This document shows positions 36,780-49,279 of a DNA stretch of 64,000 bases, in pieces. Each line of letters begins with the position of its first letter. The first letter of the stretch is position 1. The notes under the pieces are model-generated. The model ran no database searches, was not told the DNA's origin, and saw nothing but the letters and a program-made list of their open reading frames with translations. The DNA comes from Datisca glomerata. Its lineage: Eukaryota; Streptophyta; Magnoliopsida; Cucurbitales; Datiscaceae. The position numbers and the translations under genes were made by a program. The stretch is from positions 248,001 through 312,000 of the forward strand of contig QANY01003987.1 of NCBI GenBank assembly GCA_003255025.1. The letters are read 5' to 3'.

Positions 36780-37480
36780 GCTTGGCATGAATCAAATCTG
36801 CCGAGGCTATGGAGAGCTTGGGCTCAGCCTTGAGTCGCGGCCCAAAAGACAGACCTGGTTCGCGTGCGGATCGTGGGTCGTGAATGGGTCACACGCGGGT
36901 CATTGATTGGTGTCGGGTGGAGCACGGGTCGCGCGCTGGGCTTCACTTTATGGGCTCCACCGCAGCCTTGTTGTGCTGGTCCATGGAATGGCCAGTTTGC
37001 ATGGAGTCTCAACACGGATGCCAAATGGTCCGAGTAGGTCAACCAAGCAACTGGGAAGCGTTAAAGATGATGACTGCCGCCAGCGATGGTGCGTGGGGGC
37101 GCAACGGCTTTTCTTGGTCGTGAATGGATTTTAACCTACGGGAATCATGATTTGAACGTCTTTATGGTGGTTTTGGGGCCTGAAAACATGTTGATAGTTG
37201 TAGGTATGAGTTCTCATATTCGGTAACGAATGGGGCTTCCTCTCCATCGACTTCCATGGCTATTTTCAGCCTGAAAGTCTCTCGTCTTACGTTGATTAGA
37301 GAGGAATCGAGGGTAGGTTCTCCTTCAACTCCAGCAGTTGAGATTGTTCTTGATGATTTTTTCTTTGTTGTTGTTCCGGTGATGAAAGTTTTCGCGATAG
37401 TGACCTTTTGTTGGCATCGATGCGTTCCTCGCGGTTGGTGATGATAGCGGCAGCCATTACACAATTTTCCAGATTCGATC
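36780..37480. other. GC- and CpG-rich internal block of the LARD-like element
   Basis: Rich in gggtc and cgcg words (gcgtgcggatcgtgggtcgt near 36861). Short overlapping frames occur on both strands (36824-37134 and 37162-37482) but none matches a known family. It lies on the 5' side of the element, where gag would normally be. Confidence 0.45.
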
Positions 37481-37724
37481 ATCAGCGAATAACATTAGTA
37501 TTTTTTAAATAATAATAATCGTACAAAAGAAATAAACCAATCGAATATGTAATAAATGAATTTACCGTTCTTCGCTTCCAGTTCTGTAGTCGTTTCCATA
37601 CTCGTTCATGCTCCCGATTCCGTTTTCGCTTTCATATCCGTTGTAAAAAATGTTTGGTTTGGTTTTAAGCGTTTTGGAAGGAATTTCTTGAGTTTTTCTT
37701 CCCGTTCTCAACAAGAGCACCAAA

Positions 37725-38035
37725 TGTAAAAGAAAAAATTCACAGCCTTTGATAATCGGTCATGAATTTTCTATATCATAATGTGAAAATATAAAGAATA
37801 ATTAAGAGAGAGAATGAGAGCATAACGATGACATGATTTACGTGAAAAATCTTTAAAGAGAAGAAAAGTCACTGGGGGATTTTGATAGTATTTCATTATG
37901 AAAAAAAAGTTTGCAAGACTGATGAGTGTTGATGGTTGTTCTCATCTGTTGGAGTTACATCTTACCTTTATTTATGAGTTTTCAATCGATTACATAGAAT
38001 CTGATATAACTTATAATTATAATGAATTGATCAAA
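37725..38035 (-). repeat. 5' LTR of the LARD-like element, truncated
   Basis: Matches the first half of 32769-33328, from tgtaaaagaaaaaattcaca to tctgatataacttat. The rest of the LTR is replaced by AT-rich sequence that continues to 38340. Confidence 0.75.
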
Positions 38036-38359
38036 GTAGACATTAATTTTATAAATTCATTCATTGAGATTGAAAAAATAAGTAATTAATAAAAGAAGTC
38101 GGTTAATTTTAATGATAAATCAAATGAGTTATAGACAAATTATTAAGAATATAAGAACTGCATCTTTCTAATAATTTATTTTAATATAGAGAAAAAAATG
38201 TATCTATATAGAAACTAAATGGTATAATTTAAAGTATATTCCAATTCTAACACAAATTTTAAAAACTTAAGTTATGATGTATTTTATATGTTAGCATGAT
38301 TAGAATGTTACATAAATATTGTAACAAAAATTCACAAATCAAAGAGAAGAGTATGTAGA
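38036..38359. other. AT-rich spacer
   Basis: No gene or repeat recognised between the truncated LTR and the LINE. Confidence 0.4.
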
Positions 38360-41300
38360 AGGAAAGATGGTTTATTTCCTCTGAGACGGCGGTGGCAGCA
38401 CAATCGAACTCTATTCCGCCATTACCGGCGGCCAACTCCCTACCGTTGACCTTGGGGAATGAAGAAAAAACTCTGGGGTTGTGATAGAGACAAGCCTTGC
38501 CATTCTGTTGTCAGAACATCATAAGGGGACAAGCTCAGACTAGGACACGTCTAGCTCAGATGGTTCTCGATACACTTTGTAAGGACACGATCTTTCCACA
38601 TCACCTTAGTGAGGCCACTGATAAGGAAGAAGTAGGAGATTCCACCCGCATATCTTTTCCTTTGGAACCTCAAACGTAGGAGAATGTCTAACAATGACAA
38701 CGCCCACTTAATGGGTAACGTGGCCTACAAAAAGCATAAACGGCCCACACTTAAGCAACTTGCCAGCAAGGATAAAGTGTAGAATAAGCCCAATTTAGTG
38801 GGCTAGCAATCAAGCATTAAACGCAAAGGGGATGGCCCAATGGTCTCTCACAGTTTTGCATGCATGCAGCGGGAGGAAACAACGAGTGCTAAAAATTTAG
38901 GGAAAATAGCAGGAAAAACAGGTTTCAGAGTAGAGTTGCATAAAAATGACCAAATTTTTTTTTTTTTGCAAAAATCCCCGAAGTATGACCGTGGTGAATA
39001 ATTTAATTACCAAATTACAGTGGTAAATAAATTATTTGCCATATTTGGCCTTTTTTACAATAAAAATTTTTTCTCAATATTTTTACAACTTGAGCTAGGA
39101 AATGGGTCATTTTTACAATTCTCTCTAAAATTTAGGGTTGAAACATCGCAAACTTCAAGCTCTCAAAGGGTGGAGGCAGCCGACCCTAACGGGCTCCCAA
39201 ATGAGCCATGAAGGTTCTAGAGAGGATTTGTGAGGGTGTGGGGAGCCCCCTGACTATTCCCTCAATTCGAGGGCTTAATTATGCCCACTATCTCGATGTA
39301 TTTTTTCTTTTTGAAGCTAAAAATAAATCTCACCGTGTTCAAGCTATCAAAAATATTGTGAATGTTTCTGGTTGCGTTGTTGTTGATCAGATTGGACTAA
39401 GAGGCGGTTTGGTTGTTTTTTGGAAAAATGATAACATGGTGGAATTAATATAATACTCCAATCATTTCATTGAAGTTAAATTTTATCATGAAGAAAAAAA
39501 CAAGAATTGAAGATTGTTCGCAATTTATGCTAGCACCCAAGACAGGGTCCGAGAGGAACAATTCAATTTATTGGGAGCTCGTATACGGAGTTGTGGAGAG
39601 AATTGCGTTGTCCTTAGAGACTTCAATGAAATAGCTTACTCCTATGAAAAATGGGGTGATCAAACACAGAGCTCATCTTCATTATTTCTCCCCATCTCTC
39701 TAATGATGGAGGGTAATTTGGTTGATATAGGATTTGTCGGAATGCCATTTACTTGGTCCAATAGGAGAGAAGGGAACAACTTAATAATGGAAAGACTTGA
39801 CAGATGCCTAGTCTTCGCCGATTGGCTCATGGACTACAGTTCGGCTAGTCTTTATCATTGCCCGCCCCCGGGATCAGATCATGTTCCTATCTTGTTAACT
39901 ACTTCAGAAAGCTTAAAGAAGCCTAAAGTTGTCTTTCAGTATGACTGCAGATGGACTGAAGTGCATGGTTGTAGAGAAGCTATCTTCAATGGATGGAAAA
40001 ATGGTCCTTCCTCCTCCGTACATTTGCCCGATGAGCTTAACCACATTAGAGTTAGGCTTTTAGGTTGGAGACGTCAAACTCCTTCGGCTAATTCGAAGAC
40101 TCTTACGCTAAAATTGAAAAATCAGTTGGAGAGCTTATACAATAATGAGAGTGCCGACATGGAGAACATAAAAGTTTTAGGGGTCCATCTTCAAAAAGGC
40201 ATGGTGGAAGAAGATAAATATTGGAGGGATAGAGCGAGGGCCGATTGGCTAGCTCAAGGGGATCGGAACACTAAATTTTTCCATGTTAGAGTCTCTAATA
40301 GGAGGAGAAATAATAACATTTTGGGGCTCGAAAATGAAGCCAGGGATTGGATCACGGATATAAGTAATATTCAGAGGATAGCTGATAATTATTTCAGGAG
40401 CCTTTTCTCCTTTTCTGATCCTCCCAGGGAGCTTCTGAATATAGCTTTAAATGTAGTAAACTTATGGCTTAGTGATGCGGGTAAAGAGTTGTTAATCAAA
40501 TTAGTTTCTAAGGAAGAAATCACAAAGGCAGTCTTTGACTTATCCCCCACCAAATCTCCTGGCACGGACGATTTTTCAGCAGCGTTTTTCCAACAATGGT
40601 GGGACCTTGTGAAGGAAGACGTTTCTCATTTGTGCTGAATTGTTTCAATTCATGTATATCTCCTTCCTGATGTTGATATCACTCACATAATTCTTATTCC
40701 CAAGGACCATAACCCGAGGAGTATGACTCAGATGAGACCTATTAGTCTTTGTAACATGTCCTATAAAATAATCTCCAAGGTGTTAACTAATAGGCCTAAA
40801 TCTGTTATGGATCAGAGTGCCTTTGTTTCAGGCAGGTTTATTGCACATAATATTCTCATCACGCACAAGATCTTTCACTCGCTCAACCCGTAGGTCGGGT
40901 AAGAACTGGGATGTGACTATAAAGGTTGACATGTCAAAAGCATATGACGGGCTCGAATGACGATTCGTAATTGAAACGCTTCGGAAGCTTGGATTCCCGG
41001 AAAGATGGTGTGAGTGGATTTTCAACATGCATAATCTACGGTCTTTTATAGAGTAATCATCAATGGAGAGACACGTAGCGTTATCAATCCCAAACATGGG
41101 ATTTGACAAAGGTGACCCTCTTTCCCCTATTTATTTATATTGTGTGTGAAATCTCCATCTTCCTTACTTATTGGGGTTGAAATTGATGGGGGTTTTAATG
41201 GATTTAAGGTCACTAGGGATGTGATTTCTGTTTCCCACTTATTTTTTTGCAGATGATTCTCTATTCTTTTGTAAGGCTAATAAGAAGGAGTTATGTGTGG

Positions 41301-43327
41301 TTGCTAATATTCTCTCTTTATATTGTGGAGCATCGTGTCAAAAGATTAATTTTGATAAGAGTGCTCTATTTTGTAGCACCAATACTCCTTCTAATATTTG
41401 TTCGGGTTTGGCTGCTTTTATTGGTATCAAGAGAAGCAATTCTCTTAGTAAATATCTATGCATTATTTCTGACTTTAGTTTGTCAAAAAAGTCATTTTCA
41501 ATGACATCCTTGATAAAACCATTAAGAGGATTACATGGTGGTCTGAACGCTTTCTATCTTCATCTGGTAAGGAAGTACTGATTAAATCGATAGCTTTAGT
41601 CATCCGTAATTATGCTATGTCATGTTTTAAGTTCCCTGTTTCTCTTTGTCAAAGTATTTGTAAGCATATTGTTGATTATTGAAGTTCGTCTAAAAAGGAG
41701 GGTGTCCATCGGTGTGCATGTGATAAATTAACGCGGCCAAAATTGAAAGGTAGATTGGGATTTAGAGATTTGATACTTTTTAATTTGGCAATGCTTGCCA
41801 AGCAAGGGTGGAGGATGATCACCGGTCAGGCTCCTTTGCTCTTTAGCTTCCTGAAGAGTAAATACTTTAAGCTGGTAATTTTTATATGCCAAAATGGGTT
41901 CTAACCCATCATGGGGTTGGAGAAGCTTGATAGAAGGAAGAAAGATACTGCAACACGACATTTTTTAGAATATTGGCAACGGCTTCACAGCCCATATATG
42001 GGATGATCGTTGACTGCCTCGTCCTAATTCCTTTGAAGTCATTTTTACAAAGAGAAATAATATGTATTTTGTTAAGGACCTACCACTTTCATAATGTAGG
42101 GGTTGGGATGTGAATTTAGTCTCATCTAATTTTGTGGGGGAAGATAAAAATCATATTTTGTCCACTCCAGTGAGCAGACGTGGAAAAGAGGATAACATCA
42201 CATGGTATTTTTCCAAAACGGGGTAGTATACAATTAAATATGGCTATCACCTCGCTTTGTGATTTAAGGATGAATGGTATATTAGGGAAGCATCCTACCG
42301 GTACATCCAGCAACCTAAGCAATTTGAGCGTGGCATGGAAGATTGTGTGGAAGCTCAAAACCCGTTCAAATACTGGGCGTTTATTTGGACGCCCTTAAAC
42401 AATTTTATTGCTGTAAAGGGTAATCTTTAGGCCAAAGGGATGAACATCAATCCTTCATGCTCTTTCTGTAAGAAGGAGACAGAAACCAACATGCACCTTT
42501 TCTTCAGATTCCCCACTCGCTCAAGTCGTTTGGTTTGGTTCCCCTTTGAATATGAAGACATGGGAGATTCCATGTACCGATTAATGGATATTTAGCTATA
42601 GTTTATTCATAATATCCCATCTCTGAACTGGGAGTTTTGCATGCAATGGACCGTTGTATGTTTGTGGAGAATCTAGAAAGCTAGAAATGATAGAGTTTTT
42701 AAAGGCATCAACTTCTCTCTTGGTGAAGTTCTGAGCGAAATATCAGCAGATATCTCTGAAGCCTTTCCGCGGGACTGCCTAGAATTCCCAGCCAACCATG
42801 GTGCCGTCACTGAAAATGATCCTATACATTTATCAGTGATTTCCAACTCTATAAATTCACTCTCATATTGGAGATTTTATATAGATGTAGCATGGTCTTC
42901 GTCGGCTAACAGATGTGGTCTGGGCTAGTACCTTTCTTCTCCATCCAACGTAGTTATTGCAGCTGGATTTAAAAGGGTGGATCATGTTTTTAGCCCCGCT
43001 GTTGGTGAAGCACTGGCAAATTCGTAGGCTCTGGAAACCTGTCGGGCTTGACGTTCTTCATCCGTCTTGATTTTTTCAGATGCTCTCAACTTAATTAAAA
43101 TGCTTAATGGAAATTGTTCCATAGATTGGTCTCTCCAATCCTCTGTTTATGATATTTTAGCTGTTGATAATTATCATGTCCCTAGAGTTAACAATATTTT
43201 AGCTCACAAACTAGCTAAGTTAGGCTCTCTTGAAGAGAGTCTTGGTATTGCCACACGTCCATTTTCTTATGTTGTGTATTCTATTGTAGATGCTTCTTCT
43301 GCTTAATGGACTCATTTAAAAAAATTA
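38360..43327 (+). pseudogene. LINE with ORF1 remnant, endonuclease, reverse transcriptase, zf-RVT and RNase H
   Basis: A 5-kb plus-strand plant L1-type LINE. An ORF1 remnant is at 38497-39205 (the end reads RVEAADPNGLPNEP). ORF2 starts at 39208 (MKVLERICEGVGSPLT) with an endonuclease that continues in the 374-residue piece 39514-40638: VVLRDFNEI where GGDFNEI is usual (a Gly is now Arg), MERLDRCLVF, and an intact GSDHVPIL. The same piece enters reverse transcriptase (SPTKSPGTDDFSAAFFQQWW). Further RT blocks lie in broken frames: QMRPISLCNMSYKIISKVLT at about 40735, VTIKVDMSKAYDGLE at about 40915, FADDSLFFCKANKKE at about 41250, GGLGFRDLILFNLAMLAKQG at about 41750. A zf-RVT remnant reads CSFCKKETETNMHLFF at about 42460. 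RNase H runs 42870-43306 (FYIDVAWSSSANRCGLG; ending VPRVNNILAHKLAKLG). Many stops; inactive. Confidence 0.9.
38900..39126 (-). repeat. MITE copy 1, with 8-bp target duplication
   Basis: 227 bp between AAAATTTA at 38892-38899 and AAAATTTA at 39127-39134. The ends are GGGAAAAT on the left and AGAGAGAAT inverted on the right, so the terminal repeats are short and imperfect. It interrupts the ORF1 region of the LINE. The same sequence in reverse orientation occurs at 56591-56812 (shared phrases such as catttcctagctcaagttgc). Confidence 0.72.
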
Positions 43328-43339
43328 CAATACAGATGA

Positions 43340-44611
43340 AAAAGAAGATTAAGTTTAAAATAAAAATTAGAAAAAAGAGAGAATAACAGAGTAAGAAGTT
43401 CTAGAGAGTTAAGTTCCCATCTCTCTCTAGAGACTTCTCCTAAAGCAAACCCTAGTGGTCGAGGGTTGTAGTGCAGATCTCGATGAGCTGGGCCCTGAGC
43501 TTACGCTCTCTCATAGGTGAAGGCTTATAGAGGCGTTGGAAGATATGTTCCAAGGCAATTATGGTTTTTAATGTCAGCGTAGCCTCCATTCATTGGGTGA
43601 CTCACGGTCAACTCTGTTACTTCTCGGCCGGACTATCATCAGCCATCTCGCAAGAAGCTCCAGTAGGGATGTTCTTTCCCGAATGGATTCTCTTACAGAC
43701 AAGCGGCGATATGGAAGGTTTTGACAGATTGGAGTCCATACCATATGATTCGAATGGGTTGTTTGTTGGAACGAGCTCATGGTTATTTTGCGAGACATTG
43801 GGCAAGCATTGGATTATCATAATCTTGTCTACACCTTTGTTTCACTAGCATCACCGGGAAAATGGAGGGCTTCGTGAGTGGTTTTTCGTTGTTGTTTATA
43901 TCATTATTAGGGGAGACGTCATTCTCTATGGTCATTGTAGTCACGACCATTTAGGAGTTTGCCTCTTCTCGGAGTGAGGCCTTGCTCTTTCTCTGTCTGC
44001 CGACATGATTCCCCTGCTCTTGAATCCTGAATATTTGTCAGAGGTCCAGATTCTCAACACTGGTTGTCTAAGTAAGTGATTTTTAGAGCTGAGGAGTGCG
44101 ATGTACTAGTTACCTGAGTTGTACCAGGCCGAGGTTGAAAATCTGCCTGGGAATCAACCATGGCCGAGGATTTTTCGGTGAGGTCACTTGCCTTGATGGT
44201 TCTGAGGTATCAATGGTCATTTTGTTTCTTGGTTATCTAATTTTTGTGCGTTTAGGCTAGATGTGTTGTTTATTGTGCTACTCCTTGATTTTTCTATTGA
44301 GGTTATCAGTTAGTGGTGGATTATATAGGTTGTGATAGTCAGGTTATTTGTTCTGAGCTCTGGTTAGGTGTAGATTTTCTTGATCTGGCTTACTCTATGC
44401 TATCCTCTTGATGTGATTTTCGTGTTGTATCTCTGTTGCGGTATAACCGTTCAATTTTGTTGTCATGTTCGCTCCTGATTTTTGTAGTATAATGTGTTTT
44501 CATATTTTGTATCTTCTTTGAGCTTAGCACTATAGTGCATGTTATATGCTCGGGTATGCCCCTTGTATAAGTGTAATTTTTTAGTTTAATATATTTATAT
44601 TTTGACAAAAA
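43340..44611 (+). repeat. LINE-derived remnant ending in poly-A
   Basis: It starts with a leader-like stretch (tctctctagagacttctcct, about 43422) and ends gtataagtgtaattttttagtttaatatatttatattttgacaaaaaaa, the usual ending of a plant LINE 3' UTR with a short A tail (44605-44611). No reverse transcriptase lies between. An internally deleted LINE or a chimera of leader and tail would fit. The open frames at 43561-43848 (+) and on the other strand have no family features. Confidence 0.45.
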
Positions 44612-45299
44612 AATTAAATAGCTAATTTATTTATAATAATGTCAATTTTTTTAGCTCACATTTTTACTATGTGCATTTTTTTTTCTAAGAATAGGCATGA
44701 AGTTGTAAAACTTGGTTGAATAGAAAATATCAATGAGTAAAAATAATAACAATATAACATTGTCTTGATTTTACTGACATAAATAAAAAACAAATAACGT
44801 GGTGTTAAACACATTTATTTTTAATTTAAATAACACAATATGATTATAAGTAATAATCATAACTAAAAATATGATTGGTTCAACCACACGTGCATCGCAC
44901 ATGTGTATCGACTAGTATTGTATAAAAGAATGAATACTAATCAATTAAATAAAAATAATAATGGACTACTATTTAATGAATAATTAATATTGTAATTTTA
45001 TATATGTTAGCATTATATATTATTTTTTGAAAATACTGATAATTAGCTTTATATTTGTTAGTATATGATCTTTTTTTCATACGTAATAATTTTGTATTGA
45101 TAGATAACTGAATAAATTTAGTAATTCATTAATCTATTCTGATCTAACTTTTCAATAATGTTACTTTTTAATAGCCTGTTTGTATTTAATTTTTTTTTAT
45201 CATTAAGTATTTAATTATTAGTTATCTTATTTTGTAGCACATTTTTATTATTTATCTTATTTTGTAGCACATTTTTATTATTTGAAATTACAAAGTTAA
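44612..45299. other. AT-rich DNA
   Basis: No gene seen. It contains a 30-bp perfect tandem duplication, listed separately. Confidence 0.45.
45222..45281. repeat. 30-bp perfect tandem duplication
   Basis: The unit ttatcttattttgtagcaca plus tttttattat lies at 45222-45251 and again at 45252-45281. Confidence 0.93.
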
Positions 45300-45483
45300 T
45301 GTGTCAAAGTGCATTTGACACATTAAACGCTCGATTCATTAACAAAGACAGGCATGGGTTTTGACACTATTAAGGTAGTTTTAGAAAAATTCAGGAAGTA
45401 ATAGTCTTGGAGAATATTGCAAAAGTAAGGTAGTTGTTCTCATGTTGAAAATTATATTTTGCAAGACGATTTTCTTTGCTTCT

Positions 45484-45510
45484 GAAATCGTCTTTGTTAA
45501 AGACGATTTC
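45484..45510. repeat. perfect hairpin in the left end of the Mutator-like element
   Basis: GAAATCGTCTTT, loop GTT, AAAGACGATTTC: a 12-bp perfect stem with a 3-base loop. Confidence 0.9.
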
Positions 45511-45744
45511 GTTTTAAGTGTTAAAAATATTTTTTTATCGGTAAAGGTAATTATTTATAATTCACAAAAGTCCCAAAAATGAGATTTACAGCTCTAAGCT
45601 AGAAACTAAAAATCAAAGGATCAGAATCTCCACCCAGGGTTTTTCAAAATCAAAACCTGGGAGCAAACACCATATCCATTCTAGAAGACATCTGAGAATA
45701 GACATGAAAATTTTACAAAAAGAATTCTCTCCCCTTCAAAAATC

Positions 45745-48700
45745 CTAGGGTTTCTTTCCTCCAAAATACCCTAAAAACAGCAAAGGGGATAATATCCTAA
45801 AAGGAAGGCTTAATGGAAGTGCTACGAGCATGCCTCCAAACAGCAAAGGGGATAATATCCTAAAAGGAAGGCTTAATGGAAGTGCTACGAGCATGCCTCC
45901 AGCTACAAAAAAAAAGTTACACGGTTGTCCAGACATAACCCAATGAACATTCAAATATCCCAAAACAGTGTACCAAAATTTCGCCGAGAAAGAACAACGA
46001 AGAAACATATGAGCGTTTGATTCCTCTTCCTTCCTACACAAAAGACACCTATTAGGCATAGAGAAGCCCCTCATCTTTAGAACATCCATGGTGAGATTGG
46101 CATTCAAAACTGATGTCCACACCAAAAAAGAACATTTAAGGGGAGCCTTAGTCATCTAGATTTGTCTCTAAGGAAAATCTATAACATTGTTACGCTATCG
46201 TCATTATAGGACTTAATCGAAAAAACTCCATTCGGACTTTCCATCCATTCGAACGAATCTAACAAATCATCCCTGAATGTGTACGAATATAATTTCTGCA
46301 TGAGATTACTAACTGGATCCAACTCCTAATCATTGAATGCTCTTCTGAATGTCGGGTTCCACACCAAAGTCTCCTCATTATTCATGAAAAAGTCACTAAA
46401 CCTACTCTCTATCAGAAGTGATACTAAATAAGGTGAAAAACTCGTCAGTTAATATAGTGTCCCCATACTAGAAATCCAACCAAAACATCACTAAAGATCC
46501 ATCCCCCACTCTGAATTTAACCCGTTTAGAGAACATGTCCCAACACCAACAAATGACTCTCCAAGAAAAGAAGCAAGTCTCCCCCTCGATAAAGACGGAT
46601 GCAATGCATCGAACTCATCTCCCGTAATGGCCACAATAACTCTTATTCACAAGCTATCATGCTCCCGCGAGAATCTCCACAATCACTTGCCCAGAAGCGC
46701 CGTGTTAAAAGTTTTCACTCCTCTGACTCCCAAACCACCCACGTGCACTGGAGAGCAAACCTTACTCCAATTGATCAAATGAAACTTCCTGCCCTTCTCT
46801 GTTCCCCTCCATAGAAAAATTCTCATCTTTCTCTCCAACAAATTAGCCACCGAAGATAAGATAGAAATGCAAGACAGAAAGTAAATGGGAAGATTAGAGA
46901 AAACACTTTTTAGAATGGTTAAGCTTCCTCCTTTGGATAGGAAATGCCCCTTCCAACCAGCCAATCTGGAGTCAAAACACTCAATGGTTAAGCTTCTTCC
47001 TCGGATCCCTCGCAGTAGCACCTAAAGGAAGACCCAAGTAGGTGGTGGGAAAGCTGCCCACCTGGCACTACAGAATGTTCACCAGAACATGTAATCTTGG
47101 AACCTCACCCACCTGAAAAATTTCACTCTTTGACAAATTAACTCGCAACCCTAAGACAGCTTCAAACAATAATAGAATACATCTAAGATGCAGTAAATTA
47201 CTCTCACTGTCCTTACAAAAAACAAGAGAATCATCGATAAATAAAAGATGAGAGACAGTCAGTTAAGATATACCTTCTATACCAAAGGGAATACCCGTAA
47301 GCAACCCATTCGACTGCGCTTTCATTAAGAATATACTTAACAACTACATCACCAGAATGAACAAAAAAGGAGAAAGATGATCTCCTTGCCTCCGCCCCTG
47401 AAGATAAGGAAAAAACCCGCTGGAGCCTCGTTAATCAGAATCGAAACTCTCACCGTCAACAAGCAATATTTAATCCACCGAATCCATTTGGACCCAAAAC
47501 CCATTCTACCCATCATGTATAGAAGTAAGTCCCAATTAACGTGGTCATAGGCCTTTTCAATATCCAGTTTACATAAAATATCGGAAGTTCTCGTACTTTT
47601 GATAGCACCAATAACTTCATTTGCAATGAAAAAAACATCTTGAATTTGTTTTCCCTGGATGAAAGCATGTTGTTCCTCTTAAACTAAGGAATGGATGATT
47701 CTGCACAATCGATTTGCTAATATTTTCGCAAAAATCTTGTAAAAAAACCCCCACCAGACTAACGGGTAAAAAATGCTTAACGCCTACTACATCTTTCTTC
47801 TTTGGAATCAAAACCAAAAAAGTCGCATTAAGGCTCCTCTGGAACTCTCCATTCTCAATAAAGCAACTCACCGCATTAAACACGCTTTCTTCACGATATC
47901 CCAGCATTTCTAAAAGAACATCATAGGGAAGCCATCGGGTCCCAGAGCCCTATCTCATTTCAAACTCATAACAACTGCGTAGACCTCCTGAATAGTAGGT
48001 GCCTCCTCTAGAGATGCGCTCTCCGTCGAAGACAAATACATAAAATCTGTCTCGACCGACTTCGGTCTCCAATCTTACTCTTCTTTAAACAACCTCGAAA
48101 AGAAACTCACTATCCCCTCACGAACCCCAGCCTCATCTGAAATGTTAGCTCCCTCAATCTGGATGGCCCCAATAGAATTGGATCGCCTATGGGTCGAGTC
48201 ACAACATGAAAGTACTTTGTATTTCTGTCTCCATGACTCAGCCACAAAGCTCTGGACTTCTGCCTCCAATGAATTTCCTCCATCATTATAACTCTACTCA
48301 ATCTGCCTTTGATACTCTCTATGCTCTCAAATTTCTCTGGAGGCAACTTCCCTTGTTGTTCCTCGTTGCCTAACACATTTAGCTCACTAAACAAAGTTAA
48401 TTTGATATTTTGAAGCACGCCAAAAGACTCAACATTCCATTTCCTCAACTCAGATTTCAACATAAAAAGTTTCTTCGCAAGAGAAAAAGAGGGATCCCCT
48501 ACCACCACATAAGAGCTCCACTTTTGCCCCACAAAACCCATAAACACCTCATGCGAGAACCACATAGCCTCAAAACAAAAAGGGGTATTCCGTTTACAAG
48601 CCTCATCATGGTTAAGCATAATAGGGAATTGATCCGACACAATCCTTGGAAGACACTGTTGCTGAATAAGAATCTATCAATCGTTGACCAGAAGGGCCTC

Positions 48701-49261
48701 TCTTTGTTGTTGGACCAAGTGTAAGTATTCCCTTCTAAAGGAATATGCAACAAACAATTGTCGTCTATGAACTCTGTGAAAGCTAACATGTCTGCTGAAA
48801 AGTCTATACTATTCCACCTTTCCCTAGGTGCTCTGACCATATTAAAGTCACCCCCGACACACGGAGGTTGATCTCATCTGCTTCTAATACCGGACAACTC
48901 CCTTAAGAACTCAACTTTTAGCCTCGTATCACAATGCTCGTACACTCCTGTAAAAAGAAACTCTTTATCCTCATCAACATGAGTCAAGATGACTTATAAA
49001 GAAAAAAGATCGGGCTCTGAATGGACTAACTTAAACTTCACTTCATCCCAACAAGTAAGAATCCCGATGGCATCAAAGACTCTCCACCCCCTATCTCTGA
49101 CCCCAAATGCTTATGAAATCAGCTAAATTGAAACTAGCCAATTTTATTTCTTGCAAGCAAAGAATATATGGTCTCCATTCTTTCAACATATTTTTGACAA
49201 TCAACCTTTTATCACAATCATTAAAAAGCCTCAAATTCCACGAAATAATTTTTAAAGACAT
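45745..49261 (-). pseudogene. LINE ORF2: endonuclease and reverse transcriptase, decayed
   Basis: The start is ATG at 49261 (MSLKIISWNLRLFNDCD; compare MKIISWNCRGL). Endonuclease continues: PYILCLQEIKLASF, CVGGDFNMVRAPRERWNSID at about 48860 (intact GGDFN), TYTWSNNKERPFWSTIDRFL at about 48720. Linker: SRALWLSHGDRNTKYFH in 48640-48110. Reverse transcriptase: ATFLVLIPKKKDVVGVKHF (47907-47617), DIEKAYDHVNWDLLLYMMG at about 47560, GRRQGDHLSPFLFI at about 47390, FIDDSLVFCKDSE at about 47240 (FIDD in place of YADD or FADD). Next SRLAGWKGHFLSKGGSLTIL (47021-46683), then zf-RVT CLLCRKEEESNAHMFLRCSF (46155-45745). Frameshifts separate the pieces. The tail holds a 63-bp in-frame tandem duplication. Confidence 0.9.
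45778..45903 (-). repeat. 63-bp in-frame tandem duplication at the end of LINE ORF2
   Basis: Positions 45778-45840 and 45841-45903 are almost identical, repeating 21 codons (GGMLVALPLSLPFRILSPLL and one more residue) without shifting the frame. Confidence 0.93.
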
Positions 49262-49279
49262 AAATAATTCTCACAAGTA

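Larger units (their letters stand above)
32769..38035 (-). mobile_element. non-autonomous LTR retrotransposon (LARD-like)
   Basis: Two copies of the same sequence flank 4.4 kb in direct orientation: 32769-33328 and 37725 to about 38035, both starting TGTAAA(A/G)GAAAAAATT. On the minus strand a primer-binding-like TTTGGTGCTCTTGTTGAG (about 37705-37722) follows the 5' LTR, and the purine tract AATGGGGGACAA (33340-33329) precedes the TGAAC that opens the 3' LTR. The interior has no gag, protease, integrase or reverse transcriptase on either strand. It holds tandem arrays and a GC-rich block instead. This is the structure of a large retrotransposon derivative moved by another element's proteins. 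The 5' LTR is cut short at about 38035, so no target duplication can be checked. Confidence 0.75.

Noticed and set aside
36824..37134. Three overlapping frames on both strands
   Set aside because: High GC removes stop codons; mutually exclusive frames of similar length and no known motif.
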